In this document: positions 1 to 9,628 of the stretch, piece after piece
Layout: every line of letters starts with the position of its first letter
Position numbering within the stretch: position 1 is the stretch's first letter
Made by a program: the position numbers and the translations under genes
Notes under the pieces: model-generated
Databases searched by the model: none
The model's input: the letters and a program-made list of their open reading frames with translations, nothing else
Told to the model about the DNA's origin: nothing
Assembly: GCF_023016155.1 (NCBI RefSeq)
Contig: NZ_JALKBG010000006.1
Location: 1-64,000 of the forward strand
Direction of reading: 5' to 3'
Length of the DNA: 64,000 nt
DNA from: Aliiroseovarius sp. F20344
GTDB lineage: Bacteria > Pseudomonadota > Alphaproteobacteria > Rhodobacterales > Rhodobacteraceae

Positions 1-1093
<1,093 letters not shown>

Positions 1094-1099
1094 TCCGCG

Positions 1100-2002
1100 A
1101 TGAGCGCTTGGCTCACCTCACTCGAGGGCACCTCGGCCGGGCATGATCTGGCGCTTGCGCTTGCGCTGTTTGCAGCTTTCTTGCATGCGCTTTTTGGTGC
1201 GCTGCAAAAGGGACGGCACGATCCGTGGTTGTCGCGTGGTGCAATCGATCTGAGCTATGGCGTGATCGCAGCCCCGTTTGCATTGTTCGTGGTTCCTTGG
1301 CCCGAACCGCATATGTGGCCAATCTTCGGCGTCGTGTTCGTGATCCACGTGGGCTACAAGCTCGCGCAGAGCTATACCTATGTTCTGGGTTCCTACACCG
1401 TGGTCTATCCCGTTGTGCGCGGAACTGGGCCGTTGTTCGCGGTGATTGGTGCTGGTTATCTGTTTGGCGAGACTTTCACGGTTATTCAATGGATTGGCGT
1501 GCTCACTCTGGTCGCGGGGATTTTCGCGCTGGCGGCTTACAACCTGCGTCACTGGCCCCTTGGCCGAGACAAGCTGAAACCGGCCCTTGCAATGGCAGTG
1601 CTGACCGGCGGGTTCGTCGCTGCCTACACCACCTACGACGCCTATGGCATTCGCGCGACGGCGGACCCTTTTACCTTTCTGGCATGGTTCTTTTTTATCG
1701 ACGGTTTCTTCATGCCCGTTATTGCAGGGGTCCGTTGGTGGAATATGGCAGAACGCCCGGCGCTTGGCCCCCTTATGGGGCGTGGTTTGATCGGCGCGTT
1801 TGTTGCCTATTTCAGCTTTGGCTCCATCATGTTGGCCACAAGGCTGGACAGCGTGGGCGAGGCGGCCGTGCTGCGCGAGACCTCGACCGTGTTTGCAGCC
1901 CTGATTGGCTGGATCGTGCTGGGTGAAAAGGTTGGTCCGCGTCGCCTGACAATGATGGCTTTGATCGCGGCAGGGGCCGTGATAGTGGAACTGGGCGGAT
2001 GA
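1100..2002 (+). CDS. EamA/DMT-superfamily transporter
   Basis: 300-residue inner-membrane protein with about ten hydrophobic segments arranged as two repeats, as in the drug/metabolite transporter superfamily. The C-terminal half carries the typical pattern SVGEAAVLRETSTVFAALIGWIVLGEK followed by a last helix, in which an RE(T/S)S pair and an LGEK turn precede the final segment. Substrate is unknown; these proteins move amino acids or other small metabolites out of or into the cell. The ATG lies 7 bases after the ftsY stop and the gene is followed closely by ispZ, so it is probably co-transcribed. Start chosen because the protein begins shortly before the first hydrophobic segment. Confidence 0.85.
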   Translation: MSAWLTSLEGTSAGHDLALALALFAAFLHALFGALQKGRHDPWLSRGAIDLSYGVIAAPFALFVVPWPEPHMWPIFGVVFVIHVGYKLAQSYTYVLGSYTVVYPVVRGTGPLFAVIGAGYLFGETFTVIQWIGVLTLVAGIFALAAYNLRHWPLGRDKLKPALAMAVLTGGFVAAYTTYDAYGIRATADPFTFLAWFFFIDGFFMPVIAGVRWWNMAERPALGPLMGRGLIGAFVAYFSFGSIMLATRLDSVGEAAVLRETSTVFAALIGWIVLGEKVGPRRLTMMALIAAGAVIVELGG

Positions 2003-2012
2003 AGGAGATCCT

Positions 2013-2624
2013 ATGACCGAGAAACAGGTAAATCCCGCCCTGCGCGGCGCATTGGAATACGGACCAATCATCCTGTTCTTTGCGGCCTATACCTTCTTGA
2101 AAGACCAGACCTTTACGGTTGCAGGGACCGAGTATTCGGGCTTTGTCGCTGTCACTGCGATGTTCATCCCGCTTCTGGTTTTGTCCACACTTGCCATGTG
2201 GAGGCTGACGGGCCATCTGTCGAAGATGCAGATCGTCACGCTTGTGCTGGTTGTCGGCTTTGGCGGCCTGTCGATCTGGTTCAACGACGAACGCTTCTTC
2301 AAGATGAAACCGACCATGATTTACCTGTTGTTTGCGGGTCTTCTTGGCTTTGGCCTGATGCGCGGTGAAAGTTATCTTGAGGCCGTGATGGACAAGGCGC
2401 TTCCGCTGGAGCGCGAAGGCTGGATGATCCTAACCAAACGGCTCGCGTTCTTCTTCCTGGCGCTTGCGTGCGCGAACGAGGTGATCTGGCGCATGATGTC
2501 CACCGATGCCTGGGTGAACTTCAAAACCTTCGGCCTGCCACTTGGAACGATTGCGTTCTTCATGTCGCAAGCGGGGATATTCAAGAAATATGGAACCGAA
2601 GAAGACGCGGCAGATCAAGGATAG
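2013..2624 (+). CDS. ispZ: Inner-membrane septation protein A family (YciB/IspZ)
   Basis: 203-residue polytopic protein of the YciB/IspZ family, which in other proteobacteria interacts with cell-elongation and division proteins and affects envelope integrity. Visible features are an N-terminal NPALRGALEYGPIILFFAAY segment and the family pattern LSIWFNDERFFKMKPT followed by further hydrophobic helices (about five in total). A strong ribosome-binding site, AAGGAG, sits 7 bases before the ATG. It is the last gene of the ftsY-EamA-ispZ string, and an 11-bp inverted repeat overlaps its stop. Family assignment is firm; the molecular function of the family is not settled. Confidence 0.9.
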   Translation: MTEKQVNPALRGALEYGPIILFFAAYTFLKDQTFTVAGTEYSGFVAVTAMFIPLLVLSTLAMWRLTGHLSKMQIVTLVLVVGFGGLSIWFNDERFFKMKPTMIYLLFAGLLGFGLMRGESYLEAVMDKALPLEREGWMILTKRLAFFFLALACANEVIWRMMSTDAWVNFKTFGLPLGTIAFFMSQAGIFKKYGTEEDAADQG

Positions 2625-2635
2625 GCCGCGTCTTC
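2601..2635. terminator. Inverted repeat between convergent ispZ and GST genes
   Basis: A perfect 11-bp stem (GAAGACGCGGC / GCCGCGTCTTC) with a 13-base loop overlaps the ispZ stop codon and lies just before the end of the convergent GST gene. No clear U-run follows on either strand, so it may act as a transcript-end stabiliser or a weak bidirectional terminator. Confidence 0.5.
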
Positions 2636-2639
2636 AAAC

Positions 2640-3341
2640 TTAACGTTTGAAAAGCAAACTCTGCGCCTTTTTATCCGTCTGCAAATTGCTACGTTGGGTT
2701 TCTGCAACGGCGCGACCGCGCTGAACCGCAGGCCGCGCGCCGACTTCATCCAACCAACGCGCAAAATGCGGCTTATCTTCAATCGTCTGCTGTTGCCCCT
2801 CCCAAAGTGACGCCCAGCCCCAGCAAGCCATGTCCGCAATCGAATAGAAATCACCTGCCAGATAGCGCGTTTCAGCCAAGCGGTGATCCATGACGCCATA
2901 AAGCCGTGCAACTTCGGTGCGATAACGATCCTTGGCATATGGAAGATCATGCGGAGGATCCATTGCAGGGGCGTATTTCAAGAAATGATGCGCTTGACCC
3001 GCCATTGGTCCAAGCCCGCCCATTTGCCACATCAACCATTGATCCACGGCCACCCGATCGCGTTCAGTTTCGCCATAAAACTGTCCGGTTTTGCGCGCGA
3101 GGTATTGAAGTATCGCCCCGCTCTCAAAGATCGAAATCGGGTCGCCATCCGGTCCATCAGGGTCAATGATGGCAGGCATCCGATTGTTTGGAGCGATTTT
3201 CAGGAAGTCAGGTTCGAATTGATCGCCCGCGCCAATGTTGATCAGCTTCACCTCATAGGGCAGGTTCATCTCTTCTAATGCGATCGAGATTTTCCAGCCG
3301 TTAGGCGTCGGCCAATAGTAAAGCTCAATGGGTTTGGTCAT
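2640..3341 (-). CDS. Glutathione S-transferase family protein (YfcG/Nu-class-like)
   Basis: Cytosolic GST-fold protein of 233 residues. The thioredoxin-like N-terminal domain begins IELYYWPTPNGWKISIALEE, a pattern seen in YfcG/Ure2-like GSTs (TPNGWK in place of the usual catalytic Tyr/Ser region). The glutathione-binding FESGAILQYLA segment is at about residues 70-80. The C-terminal all-helical domain carries QWLMWQMGGLGPMAGQ, also typical of this subgroup. The start is the second of two adjacent ATGs (3344 and 3341) because AAGGA precedes it by 6 bases. Members can act as disulfide-bond oxidoreductases using glutathione. The precise substrate cannot be read from the sequence. Confidence 0.88.
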   Translation of the reverse strand: MTKPIELYYWPTPNGWKISIALEEMNLPYEVKLINIGAGDQFEPDFLKIAPNNRMPAIIDPDGPDGDPISIFESGAILQYLARKTGQFYGETERDRVAVDQWLMWQMGGLGPMAGQAHHFLKYAPAMDPPHDLPYAKDRYRTEVARLYGVMDHRLAETRYLAGDFYSIADMACWGWASLWEGQQQTIEDKPHFARWLDEVGARPAVQRGRAVAETQRSNLQTDKKAQSLLFKR

Positions 3342-3470
3342 CATGTTTCCTTTCGCGTGCCCAGAGGATGGCAGGCTAATGCGAAATGGCAAGTATGCAG
3401 TTTTCACGATATGGCGAGCCGTTCTTTAGCGGCTCTTGACGCCTTAGTTTGCAGGCGCTAGGGCTGTGTC

Positions 3471-3530
3471 CGAGGAGATTTGTTCACCGGATTGCGGGCC
3501 TCGTTAAACAAGCCGCTAAAGAGGTCAGGG
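3471..3530 (+). promoter_or_regulatory. SAM-II riboswitch upstream of metZ
   Basis: The leader of metZ matches the SAM-II fold by eye. P1 arms CGAGG (3471-3475) and CCTCG (3499-3503) pair. The loop contains GATTTG...CACCGGATTGC, and the 3' part carries the conserved GCTAAA (3515-3520) followed by GAGGT, whose GGT can pair with ACC at 3486-3488 to form the pseudoknot. SAM-II aptamers precede metA/metZ-type genes in alphaproteobacteria and lower expression when S-adenosylmethionine is plentiful. It is followed by an intrinsic terminator, which suggests transcriptional control here. Confidence 0.88.
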
Positions 3531-3558
3531 ATCGGACGGAGCATATCCGCCACACATA

Positions 3559-3593
3559 CCCCCGACGCTCTTGATGCGGTGGGGGTTTTTTTT
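3559..3593 (+). terminator. Intrinsic terminator in the metZ leader (riboswitch expression platform)
   Basis: A GC-rich hairpin (CCCCCGACGC ... GCGGTGGGGG, with one internal mismatch) is followed by eight T residues at 3586-3593, 18 bases before the metZ start. It lies between the SAM-II aptamer and the gene, so read-through probably depends on the aptamer state. Confidence 0.85.
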
Positions 3594-3611
3594 GTGCGAA
3601 AGGAACGCGCG

Positions 3612-4790
3612 ATGACGAAATGGGGAAAACGGACCGAAGCCGTGCACAGCGGAGTGCGGCGCAGCCAATTCGGAGAGCTGTCCGAAGCCATGTTCATGAC
3701 ACAGGCTTTTTCCTATGACAGTGCCGAAGCTGCAGAAGCTCGCTTTATCGAAAGTGGACATGATGAGTTCATCTATGCCCGCTACGGCAACCCAACCAAT
3801 CGCATGTTCGAAGACCGGATCGCGGCCCTGGAAGGTACCGAAGACGCGTTTGCCTGCGCTTCAGGAATGGCTGCTGTGAACGGTGCCTTGATGGCGCTGA
3901 CGCAGGCGGGTGATCACGTGGTGTCGTCGCGGGCATTGTTTGGATCGTGCCTGTATTTGCTCGAAGATATTCTGGGCCGATTTGGCGTCGAAATCACGCT
4001 GGTCGATGGCACCGACAATGCCGAGTGGAATGACGCGATTCGCCCGGACACAAAATTGGTGTTCCTTGAGGCGATTTCGAATCCTACGCTAGAGGTGATC
4101 GATCTGGATCACGTCGTGAAACTGGCACATGCCAATGGGGCGCTGGTTGTGGTGGACAACGCCATGCCGACACCTGTGTTCTCCTATGCCACGAAGCTGG
4201 GGGCCGATCTTGTGGTCTATTCGACCACCAAACATGTCGACGGGCAGGGGCGCATGTTGGGTGGTGCAATCTGCGGCTCGCGTGATCTGATCCGTGGCCC
4301 GATTGAGACTTACGTGAAGCACACCGGCGGGGCGATCAATCCGTTTGCAGCATGGACGCACCTGAAGGCGTTGGAAACGCTTGATCTGCGCGTGCGGGCC
4401 CAAGCTGACGCCGCGATGAAAGTTGCGGAAGCTTTGGCAGATCACCCAAAACTGTCGCGTATGAGCTACCCGCAGCACCCATCGCATCCGCAGCACGCGA
4501 TCTCGATGCAGCAATCCCCATCTGGCGGTACCGTGCTTGCAGTCGAGGTGAAAGGTGGGAAAGAGGCATGTTTCCGCTTCCTCAATGCGCTTGAGATATT
4601 CATCATCTCAAACAACTTTGCCGATGCGAAATCCATCGCTACGCATCCCGCAACAACCACCCACCAACGCCTGCCGCAAGAGCAGAAAGACATATTGGGA
4701 ATTTCGGACGGGTTGGTGCGTTTGTCGATCGGGCTGGAGGACGTGGAAGACCTGATCACGGACCTTATGAACGGCTTGGACGCGGTCTGA
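3612..4790 (+). CDS. metZ: O-succinylhomoserine sulfhydrylase (PLP enzyme)
   Basis: Converts O-succinylhomoserine and sulfide to homocysteine in methionine synthesis. 392 residues of the Cys/Met metabolism PLP family: the cofactor-binding region contains SGMAAVNGAL (phosphate binding), VVVDNAMPTP, and the Schiff-base lysine in YSTTKHVDGQGRMLGG. The C-terminus ends in DGLVRLSIGLEDVEDLI, the family signature. Start is the ATG at 3612 with AAAGGA 7 bases upstream; an in-frame TTG at 3480 lies inside the riboswitch and is rejected. Expression is probably controlled by the SAM-II riboswitch and terminator in the leader. O-acetylhomoserine as substrate cannot be excluded from sequence alone. Confidence 0.93.
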   Translation: MTKWGKRTEAVHSGVRRSQFGELSEAMFMTQAFSYDSAEAAEARFIESGHDEFIYARYGNPTNRMFEDRIAALEGTEDAFACASGMAAVNGALMALTQAGDHVVSSRALFGSCLYLLEDILGRFGVEITLVDGTDNAEWNDAIRPDTKLVFLEAISNPTLEVIDLDHVVKLAHANGALVVVDNAMPTPVFSYATKLGADLVVYSTTKHVDGQGRMLGGAICGSRDLIRGPIETYVKHTGGAINPFAAWTHLKALETLDLRVRAQADAAMKVAEALADHPKLSRMSYPQHPSHPQHAISMQQSPSGGTVLAVEVKGGKEACFRFLNALEIFIISNNFADAKSIATHPATTTHQRLPQEQKDILGISDGLVRLSIGLEDVEDLITDLMNGLDAV

Positions 4791-4814
4791 TCTGTCGCAT
4801 TTTGCCCTTCGCGT

Positions 4815-4843
4815 TTGGCGTTTATATGCCAAATGAATATGCT
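4815..4843 (+). promoter_or_regulatory. Candidate promoter of folE2 within a long inverted repeat
   Basis: TTGGCG (4815-4820) and TATGCT (4838-4843) are 17 bp apart, 35 bases before the folE2 ATG. The promoter is framed by a 9-bp inverted repeat, CTGTCGCAT (4792-4800) and ATGCGACAG (4850-4858), and contains TTTGGC...GCCAAA. No match to a known Zur box was seen. Assignment is by eye. Confidence 0.4.
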
Positions 4844-4877
4844 ATAGGCATGCGACAGCAGGATCGGAGGGTTCGCC

Positions 4878-5984
4878 ATGAACCAGATGAAGCGCAAGAG
4901 TGGGGATGCAGTGGGCAAGTCCGAAGCGAAGGATGCCCTTGAAACCCTGCGCAACTGGGCGTCAAGCGCGGACCCGGTCGAGGTTGCAGCACTCGACCCG
5001 GCGATTGCGCGCCTTTTGCCGTTTGCCGATCTGCCCAACTATCCTGAGCTTAGCCGGCACTATCCCGATGATTTTGCGCCGGATGCGGACTACAAGGCAT
5101 CCATGCCGGATCTGCAAAACGGTCCGGCCAGCCTGATTCAAGGCGCAAAGCGACACATCCAGCATGTGGGGATTTCGAACTTCCGCCTGCCTCTTCGCTA
5201 TCATACTCGTGATGGATCGGACGTGACGCTTGAAACCTCGGTCACCGGAACAGTGAGCCTTGAGGCGGGCAAAAAGGGCATCAACATGTCGCGCATCATG
5301 CGCAGCTTTTACGCCCATGCCGAAAAGACCTTCAGTTTCGACGTGATCGAAGCGGCTCTGGACGACTACAAGACTGATCTGGAAAGCTTGGACGCCCGTA
5401 TTGAAATGCGTTTTTCCTACCCTGCGCGGGTGGAAAGCCTGCGGTCAGGCCTGTCAGGCTATCAGTATTACGACATTGCGCTTGAACTTGTCGAGCATCG
5501 CGGCAAACGGCGCAAGTTTATGCACTTGGACTATGTCTACAGCTCGACCTGCCCGTGTTCGCTTGAACTGTCGGAACATGCCCGCCAGATGCGGGGACAG
5601 CTGGCCACTCCGCACTCGCAGCGCTCGGTCGCACGGATTTCGGTTGAGAAAATACATCAGCCAACGGGCACGCTTTGGTTTGAAGATCTGATTGATCTGT
5701 GCCGTGTCGCAGTGCCAACCGAAACGCAGGTGATGGTGAAGCGTGAAGACGAACAGGCCTTTGCCGAACTGAACGCCGCCAACCCGATCTTTGTCGAGGA
5801 CGCTGCGCGTTTGTTCTGCGAGCAATTGCAACAGGATGACCGGATTGGAGATTTCCGAATTGTTGCCAGCCATCAAGAGAGTCTGCACAGCCATGACGCC
5901 GTGTCGATCCTGATCGAAGGCGACACGTTCGAGGCGGAAAGCCTTGATCCCAAGCTCTTTTCGACCCTGTTTCATGTGGGCTAA
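4878..5984 (+). CDS. folE2: GTP cyclohydrolase FolE2 (type IB)
   Basis: Catalyses the first step of tetrahydrofolate synthesis, GTP to 7,8-dihydroneopterin triphosphate, using an enzyme fold that is less strictly zinc dependent than FolE. 368 residues, slightly longer than usual. The family pattern is clear: HIQHVGISNFRLPLRY near residue 90, DLESLDARIEMRFSYPA, and the conserved Cys motif YSSTCPCSLELSEHARQM with the metal-binding Cys-Pro-Cys, followed by ATPHSQRSVARISV. The ATG has GGAGGG 6 bases upstream. It stands alone between metZ and trkH, on the same strand. The other folate genes folB and folP are about 11 kb downstream. Confidence 0.95.
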   Translation: MNQMKRKSGDAVGKSEAKDALETLRNWASSADPVEVAALDPAIARLLPFADLPNYPELSRHYPDDFAPDADYKASMPDLQNGPASLIQGAKRHIQHVGISNFRLPLRYHTRDGSDVTLETSVTGTVSLEAGKKGINMSRIMRSFYAHAEKTFSFDVIEAALDDYKTDLESLDARIEMRFSYPARVESLRSGLSGYQYYDIALELVEHRGKRRKFMHLDYVYSSTCPCSLELSEHARQMRGQLATPHSQRSVARISVEKIHQPTGTLWFEDLIDLCRVAVPTETQVMVKREDEQAFAELNAANPIFVEDAARLFCEQLQQDDRIGDFRIVASHQESLHSHDAVSILIEGDTFEAESLDPKLFSTLFHVG

Positions 5985-6056
5985 TGGGTGACACTGCGCG
6001 CAGGCAAAGCACTCTGATGCTTGACACTCTGCACGCGTAAAGCCAACCCTGCGCCC

Positions 6057-7505
6057 ATGTTGGACCTGCGACCAGTCATCTATGTTATCGGGCTTCTTGT
6101 CGCCGTTTTGGGCGTCACAATGCTGATTCCGGTCGTGGTTGATCTGATCGACAACAATGCCGATTGGAAGGTGTTCCTACAGAGTGCAATCGTGACCATC
6201 CTAATCGGCGGGTCCATGGCCTTGGCCACAGCAAACGGTGTCGGCAAAGGGCTGACAATTCAGCAAACTTTCCTTTTGACCACTGGTGTGTGGGTGGCGC
6301 TGCCCATTTTCGGAGCCATCCCATTTCTGCTGGCCGAGATTGACGCCCGCCCCGTAGACGCGTTTTTCGAAGCCATGTCGGGCCTGACCACCACGGGGTC
6401 AACTGTCCTGTCTGGGCTGGATGAAATGCCCAAGGGGTTGTTGTTCTGGCGTGGACTTTTGCAGTGGTTTGGAGGCATCGGGATCATTGTTGTGGCCATG
6501 GTTTTTCTGCCGGAACTCCGTGTTGGTGGTATGCAAATTTTCCGGTCTGAAGGCTTTGATACATTTGGAAAAATTCTACCCCGCGCGACCGAAATCTCAT
6601 CCCGAATTTCGGTGATCTATTTCACGCTGACCGCGCTTTGCGCCTTGGCCTATTTTTCGCTGGGGATGAGCTTTTTCGATGCTGTCACTCACGCGATGAC
6701 CACAATCGCTACGGGGGGCTATGCCAACTACGATGCATCCTTTGGAGCGTTTGGGCCGGGGCCTGAATATGCCGCAGTGGTCTTTATGTTGCTGGCTGCG
6801 TTGCCCTTTGTGCGCTACGTGCAAATCCTTCAGGGCACGGCACGTCCGTTGTTGCATGACCCACAAGTGCGCGCATTTTTCATGACGCTGGTGGTGATTG
6901 TTCTGATCATGACCCTGTGGCGTTGGCTGGCTGCTGGGCAGTTCAGCGAAGAGGCCCTGCGCAAGACATTGTTCAACCTAACCTCGATCCTCACGGGTAC
7001 AGGCTATGCGTCACAGGACTACATGACATGGGGTGGGTTCCCTGTGGTGATGTTTTTCTTTGTCGGCTTGATTGGGGGCTGCGCGGGCTCAACTGCCTGT
7101 TCGATCAAGGTATTCCGCTATCAGCTGCTGCTGTCTTCGATCAAAGCGCAGATTCAGTCGATTCACTCGCCCCACGGGATTTTCACGCCGCGCTATGGCG
7201 GGCGTCGTGTGGATGACGACGTTTTATCCTCGGTCATGGGTTTTTTCGTGTTCTTTGTGGTGACGCTGGGTGCGACGGCTGTGTTGTTGGGGCTGACCGG
7301 GTTGGACTTCACCACGTCCCTGTCTGGCGCGGCTGCGGCCCTTGCAAACATTGGTCCCGGCTTGGGGGATCTGATTGGGCCGTCTGGCAACTTTGCAGGC
7401 CTCAGCGATACGGCCAAATGGATCTTGATTGTCGCAATGCTTATTGGGCGGTTGGAGCTTTTAGCCGTGTTCGTTCTGTTCACAGTGACCTTCTGGCGCG
7501 GATAA
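6057..7505 (+). CDS. trkH: TrkH-family potassium uptake membrane subunit
   Basis: 482-residue K+ channel-forming subunit of Trk/Ktr-type potassium uptake. The four selectivity-filter loops can be read in order: SGLTTTGSTVL (about residue 100), TTIATGGYANY, SILTGTGYASQD and ANIGPGLGDLIG, each preceded by a pore helix and flanked by membrane segments. The basic segment between repeats and the long hydrophobic stretches fit the family. The ATG at 6057 was chosen; a TTG at 6021 would add 12 residues without a hydrophobic segment, and neither start has a strong ribosome-binding site. The cytosolic partner TrkA is not nearby. The gene converges on the next gene with a terminator between. Confidence 0.93.
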   Translation: MLDLRPVIYVIGLLVAVLGVTMLIPVVVDLIDNNADWKVFLQSAIVTILIGGSMALATANGVGKGLTIQQTFLLTTGVWVALPIFGAIPFLLAEIDARPVDAFFEAMSGLTTTGSTVLSGLDEMPKGLLFWRGLLQWFGGIGIIVVAMVFLPELRVGGMQIFRSEGFDTFGKILPRATEISSRISVIYFTLTALCALAYFSLGMSFFDAVTHAMTTIATGGYANYDASFGAFGPGPEYAAVVFMLLAALPFVRYVQILQGTARPLLHDPQVRAFFMTLVVIVLIMTLWRWLAAGQFSEEALRKTLFNLTSILTGTGYASQDYMTWGGFPVVMFFFVGLIGGCAGSTACSIKVFRYQLLLSSIKAQIQSIHSPHGIFTPRYGGRRVDDDVLSSVMGFFVFFVVTLGATAVLLGLTGLDFTTSLSGAAAALANIGPGLGDLIGPSGNFAGLSDTAKWILIVAMLIGRLELLAVFVLFTVTFWRG

Positions 7506-7517
7506 ACGTCCCAGATA

Positions 7518-7547
7518 GAAAAAGCCCGGACCGCTTGGGTCCGAGCC
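7518..7547 (-). terminator. Intrinsic terminator for the minus-strand pseudoprotease gene
   Basis: Read on the minus strand, a hairpin with CGGACC/GGTCCG stem (extended by GC/GGGC pairs) is followed by five T residues. It lies between the convergent trkH and the 7577-9415 gene. Confidence 0.75.
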
Positions 7548-7576
7548 TCAATGTGTTCACGCAACTGATTAGGTTG

Positions 7577-9415
7577 TTACTTCCAGCAACTGACCAAAAC
7601 TGTCATATCCGCAGCCTTGGTGTTCAGCTCGACCGGGTCAATCGATGTGACGCTGTCTGTTGTGCTGGCTGTCACGCCGTTGTCACCAAGGAATTCGGAC
7701 ACTTTGGCCGCATCCATGGCGAAGCTGGTATCGGTCGGAAGCGAGCGTCCGTTGGTGCCTCCGGCCGGCAACAGCATCCCCATCACAGACCCGCCTGCAT
7801 CCAGCACCGGTCCACCCGCATCGCCGGGTAGGGCGGCCAGGGTCAAGCGCGACAGATCGGCCTCGCCATTCAGGCCCGTTAGTTCCGACAACGTGCCAAA
7901 GGTCAGGCTGGGTGCGCTTAGGCGCCCTTCGTAGGAAAATCCGGCAACCGCCACATCTGATTTCAGGCGCGGCTCTGACGTCAGGAAGGATGCAAACGAA
8001 ATGGGCGCTTGGGCCGTAGCGGGCTCGAGCAGAGCAAGGCCAAGGTCTTCCTCAACGGCCACAACATTAGCCTCAAACTCATCGTTGATGGAAATGCGAG
8101 CGCAAGACTGGACAGCTTCAGAAGTCGTCAGGATGCGTCCAGAGCCATCAACATAGAACCCAGAACGGGACAGGTCAGGGGTGCGGATTTCCAAGCCGGA
8201 CAGAAGGTCCAGACTTTGCGTGGCTGCATCAAGACCTGCATCATCGGCCAGGGCTTGCGGCCCCAACGAAGCGAAGCTGGCTTTCATGTCACCAAGCGCT
8301 AGGTTGCGCCGCTTTTCGTCGCCCTTGGGCCAAACAAGAGTGAAGCCCTTAACAGTGCCATCCACCAGTTTGACCTGAGTGAAGGATGTGATCTTGTCAT
8401 CCTCGCCTTCGATTGTGAATCCGTTCTTTCCACGTTCACGTGGACCCTCGGTCGGGACAATCTCAAGCGTTTGCAGAATGTCATAAAGGCCGTAGAGCGT
8501 GTTTTGATCACCCGTTTGGCTGATCATCACAAGCTTAACACCGCTGTCGCCTTTTGTTTTGAAGTGGACAAACGGGGCTTCGTAGCGATCAAATTCCACC
8601 ATTGCAGCCGGGATGGCCATTGCAAGGCCCGCGCCCAGATCCTCGTATGCGGCCATGCCCACTGCGTCCAAAACGGATTGGTAATTGTCCAATAGGGCAG
8701 TGCGCTGGCGGGTGGTCAGAACACCGGTTGGTTCATATCCGTAATCCCCTTGCCAAGCGGCCATAGAGCGCCGGGTGCCGGCCCCAAACGCGCCATCAAT
8801 CGACGAGGTGTAGTAGCCTTCCCACTTCAACGCGACTTGAAGCGCCTTGCGGGCGTCACGGTCCAGCTGGCGTTCGCTGGCCAGTGCTTCGCGCTTGGTT
8901 TCCTCTTGAATCAATTCGACGGTGGGTTCTGTTGTTTGGGTCGGGGCAGGCGCTGCCGTTTCAGTTTGAACCTCGGGTTGTGGCGCTGGTGCTTCAGGCG
9001 TCTCGATCGGGGCCGCTGTCAGTGTACTTTCCCCAATAGGCCAATACTGCTGGCGAAGCTGCCTTGAGAACGCGATGAAGCTGTCTTGGGGAATAAGGCC
9101 CGCATTCTTGAGATTGCGCAACTGCACGTCGGCGGCCTGAGGTGTGTAGGGCCCAAGGACAATGGCGTACCAGTTTCCACCAATTCGGAACCCATTCACG
9201 CCTTCAAGACGCGCGGCGTAACGGCGGGCACTGGCCTCGGCCTCACGCAGCGAGGGTTGGGCTTCGACCTGAATCCAACGCACTGACTGAGAATTGGTAG
9301 ATTGTTGTGCGACAGCAGGCTGGGCAGCCACAATGGCGACCGCACTGGTTGCAGCAATCGTGGACATACAGGGAAGAAGGCCAGTGGCCAATGCAAGGGC
9401 AAATTGTTTGGTCAT
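7577..9415 (-). CDS. Secreted SPOR/peptidoglycan-binding protein with degenerate trypsin-like domain
   Basis: 612 residues. A signal peptide (MTKQFALALATGLLP... to about residue 37, ending AVAQQ) sends it to the periplasm. Residues about 45-120 look like a SPOR domain (VEAQPSLREAEASARRYAARL, WYAIVLGPY), which binds denuded glycan at division sites. Residues about 185-235 form a PG_binding_1 domain (LQVALKWEGYYTSSIDGAFGAGTRRSMAAWQ). The C-terminal 200 residues resemble a trypsin/HtrA-type fold: ILTTSEAVQSC, DLGLALLEP, GDAGGPVLDAGG. The usual catalytic Ser (GDSGGP) is Ala and the usual His region (TAAH/TNAH) reads TSEA, so it is probably not a protease. The ATG has AGAGGATCT upstream. It likely has a structural or sensing role at the cell wall. 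Confidence 0.8.
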   Translation of the reverse strand: MTKQFALALATGLLPCMSTIAATSAVAIVAAQPAVAQQSTNSQSVRWIQVEAQPSLREAEASARRYAARLEGVNGFRIGGNWYAIVLGPYTPQAADVQLRNLKNAGLIPQDSFIAFSRQLRQQYWPIGESTLTAAPIETPEAPAPQPEVQTETAAPAPTQTTEPTVELIQEETKREALASERQLDRDARKALQVALKWEGYYTSSIDGAFGAGTRRSMAAWQGDYGYEPTGVLTTRQRTALLDNYQSVLDAVGMAAYEDLGAGLAMAIPAAMVEFDRYEAPFVHFKTKGDSGVKLVMISQTGDQNTLYGLYDILQTLEIVPTEGPRERGKNGFTIEGEDDKITSFTQVKLVDGTVKGFTLVWPKGDEKRRNLALGDMKASFASLGPQALADDAGLDAATQSLDLLSGLEIRTPDLSRSGFYVDGSGRILTTSEAVQSCARISINDEFEANVVAVEEDLGLALLEPATAQAPISFASFLTSEPRLKSDVAVAGFSYEGRLSAPSLTFGTLSELTGLNGEADLSRLTLAALPGDAGGPVLDAGGSVMGMLLPAGGTNGRSLPTDTSFAMDAAKVSEFLGDNGVTASTTDSVTSIDPVELNTKAADMTVLVSCWK

Positions 9416-9628
9416 AGATCCTCTTAGCCAATAGGCGAATTGGGCTGAATTTCGCGCAAGTAACACACCGGCCCCCGATAAGGTCAATATCAGCTTGACG
9501 CCTTTCGGAAATTTCTACGGCAAAATGGCGGGTTTTCCCAACCCTTGTACCCGTTTCCCGCGTTGACCCTGTCCGGGCCAGCGCCTATTGAGTGGCAAGT
9601 TTTGCATAAACCAGTTCAGGGCAGCGCT

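Noticed and set aside
1118-2071. Open frame of 317 codons on the minus strand
   Set aside because: Antisense to the EamA gene, no family.
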